From an uncultured Clostridia bacterium (GTDB lineage Bacteria; Bacillota; Clostridia; Oscillospirales; Oscillospiraceae), in contig CANBCW010000026.1 of the NCBI GenBank assembly GCA_947367115.1, positions 1-32,157 on the forward strand: a stretch of 32,157 nt of DNA. The letters are read 5' to 3'. Below are positions 31,985-32,157 of this stretch, piece after piece; the stretch's first letter is position 1; every line of letters begins with the position of its first letter. Under the pieces are notes generated by a model. That model saw nothing but the letters and a program-made list of their open reading frames with translations, had not been told where the DNA came from and did no database searches. The position numbers and the translations under genes were made by a program.

Positions 31985-32157
31985 TGGAACGACAAATTGT
32001 TGTTTGCGGGCATGGCCCGCCACAAATGCGTTACGAACGCTGGATGAAACTTTACCACCGTTGGGGGTCACTCGGTAACCAAGCGCTCAGATTTCGCAGA
32101 TAAAACGATACCGAGCGGTACCCAATGGCGTAACGATACCTGACCAGCCGAACACGA
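31985..32157. repeat. Left half of a second copy of the dispersed inverted-repeat element (partial)
   Basis: This copy opens with TGGAACGACAAATTGTTG (31985-32002), three bases, then a perfect GCGGGC-ATG-GCCCGC hairpin (32006-32020). It mirrors the other end of the element seen at 105-140. A unique-looking stretch leads into the 97-bp core (32061-32157) shared with bases 1-97. CGTTACG within 32029-32037 can pair with CGTAACG in the core, so the whole unit can fold end to end. The window stops inside it. Confidence 0.8.

Noticed and set aside
1..32157. Matching ends as evidence that the window is a closed circle
   Set aside because: The 97-bp end match has three mismatches, and the two copies are different halves of a repeat element. 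This fits two separate copies better than circular overlap.

Overview
The window reads as a chromosomal fragment from a GC-rich anaerobic Firmicute, most likely a gut Clostridia/Oscillospirales-type bacterium. The reasons are strong AGGAGG-type ribosome sites, a HisZ plus short-form HisG pair, a YerC/HisR-type TrpR-family repressor heading the histidine operon, lipoprotein-type CUT1 sugar importers without their own ATPase, KdpDE-like signalling proteins and an SLH-domain surface protein. The genus cannot be fixed from the sequence alone. Both window ends lie inside copies of the same dispersed element: bases 1-97 match 32061-32157 at 94 of 97 positions. Together the two half-copies reconstruct a ~216-bp unit with 18-bp terminal inverted repeats.

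Layout. (1) 1-140: right half of the dispersed element. (2) 205-8000, plus strand: promoter with an overlapping palindromic operator, a TrpR-family repressor, then hisZ-hisG-hisD-hisC-hisB-hisH-hisA-hisF-hisIE, mostly translationally coupled, closed by a strong terminator. No histidinol-phosphate phosphatase is present. (3) 7999-10351, minus strand: a hotdog thioesterase and a KdpE/KdpD-like two-component pair with a possible autoregulatory site. (4) 10410-27308, minus strand: a single ~17-kb operon of eight tightly spaced genes. These are a GDPD-family phosphodiesterase, a solute-binding lipoprotein, two CUT1 permeases, an EEP-fold lipoprotein, a 2260-residue membrane-anchored beta-helix protein, a secreted SGNH-esterase/EEP fusion and a GH65 glycoside phosphorylase. 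(5) 27457-29164, plus strand: a divergent AraC-family regulator followed by beta-phosphoglucomutase. (6) 29178-30570, minus strand: a secreted CHAP-domain cell-wall hydrolase. (7) 30753-31977, plus strand: an SLH-domain surface protein. (8) 31985-32157: left half of another copy of the dispersed element.

How the genes fit together. The his block makes all enzymes from PRPP to histidinol phosphate and from histidinol to histidine, under a repressor encoded at its head. Regions 4 and 5 look like one catabolic system. The AraC protein would sense the substrate. Surface beta-helix, SGNH esterase and EEP-fold phosphodiesterases would process it outside. The binding protein and permeases would import a fragment. 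GDPD and GH65 would cut it into a phosphate ester and beta-glucose 1-phosphate (or a similar sugar phosphate), and PgmB would convert the latter to glucose 6-phosphate. Three predicted phosphodiesterase-fold proteins plus an esterase beside a glucoside phosphorylase suggest a phosphodiester-linked, possibly acylated, alpha-glucosyl polymer or glycolipid such as glucosylated glycerol teichoic acid. That substrate is inference. This operon is the best candidate in the window for an undescribed system.
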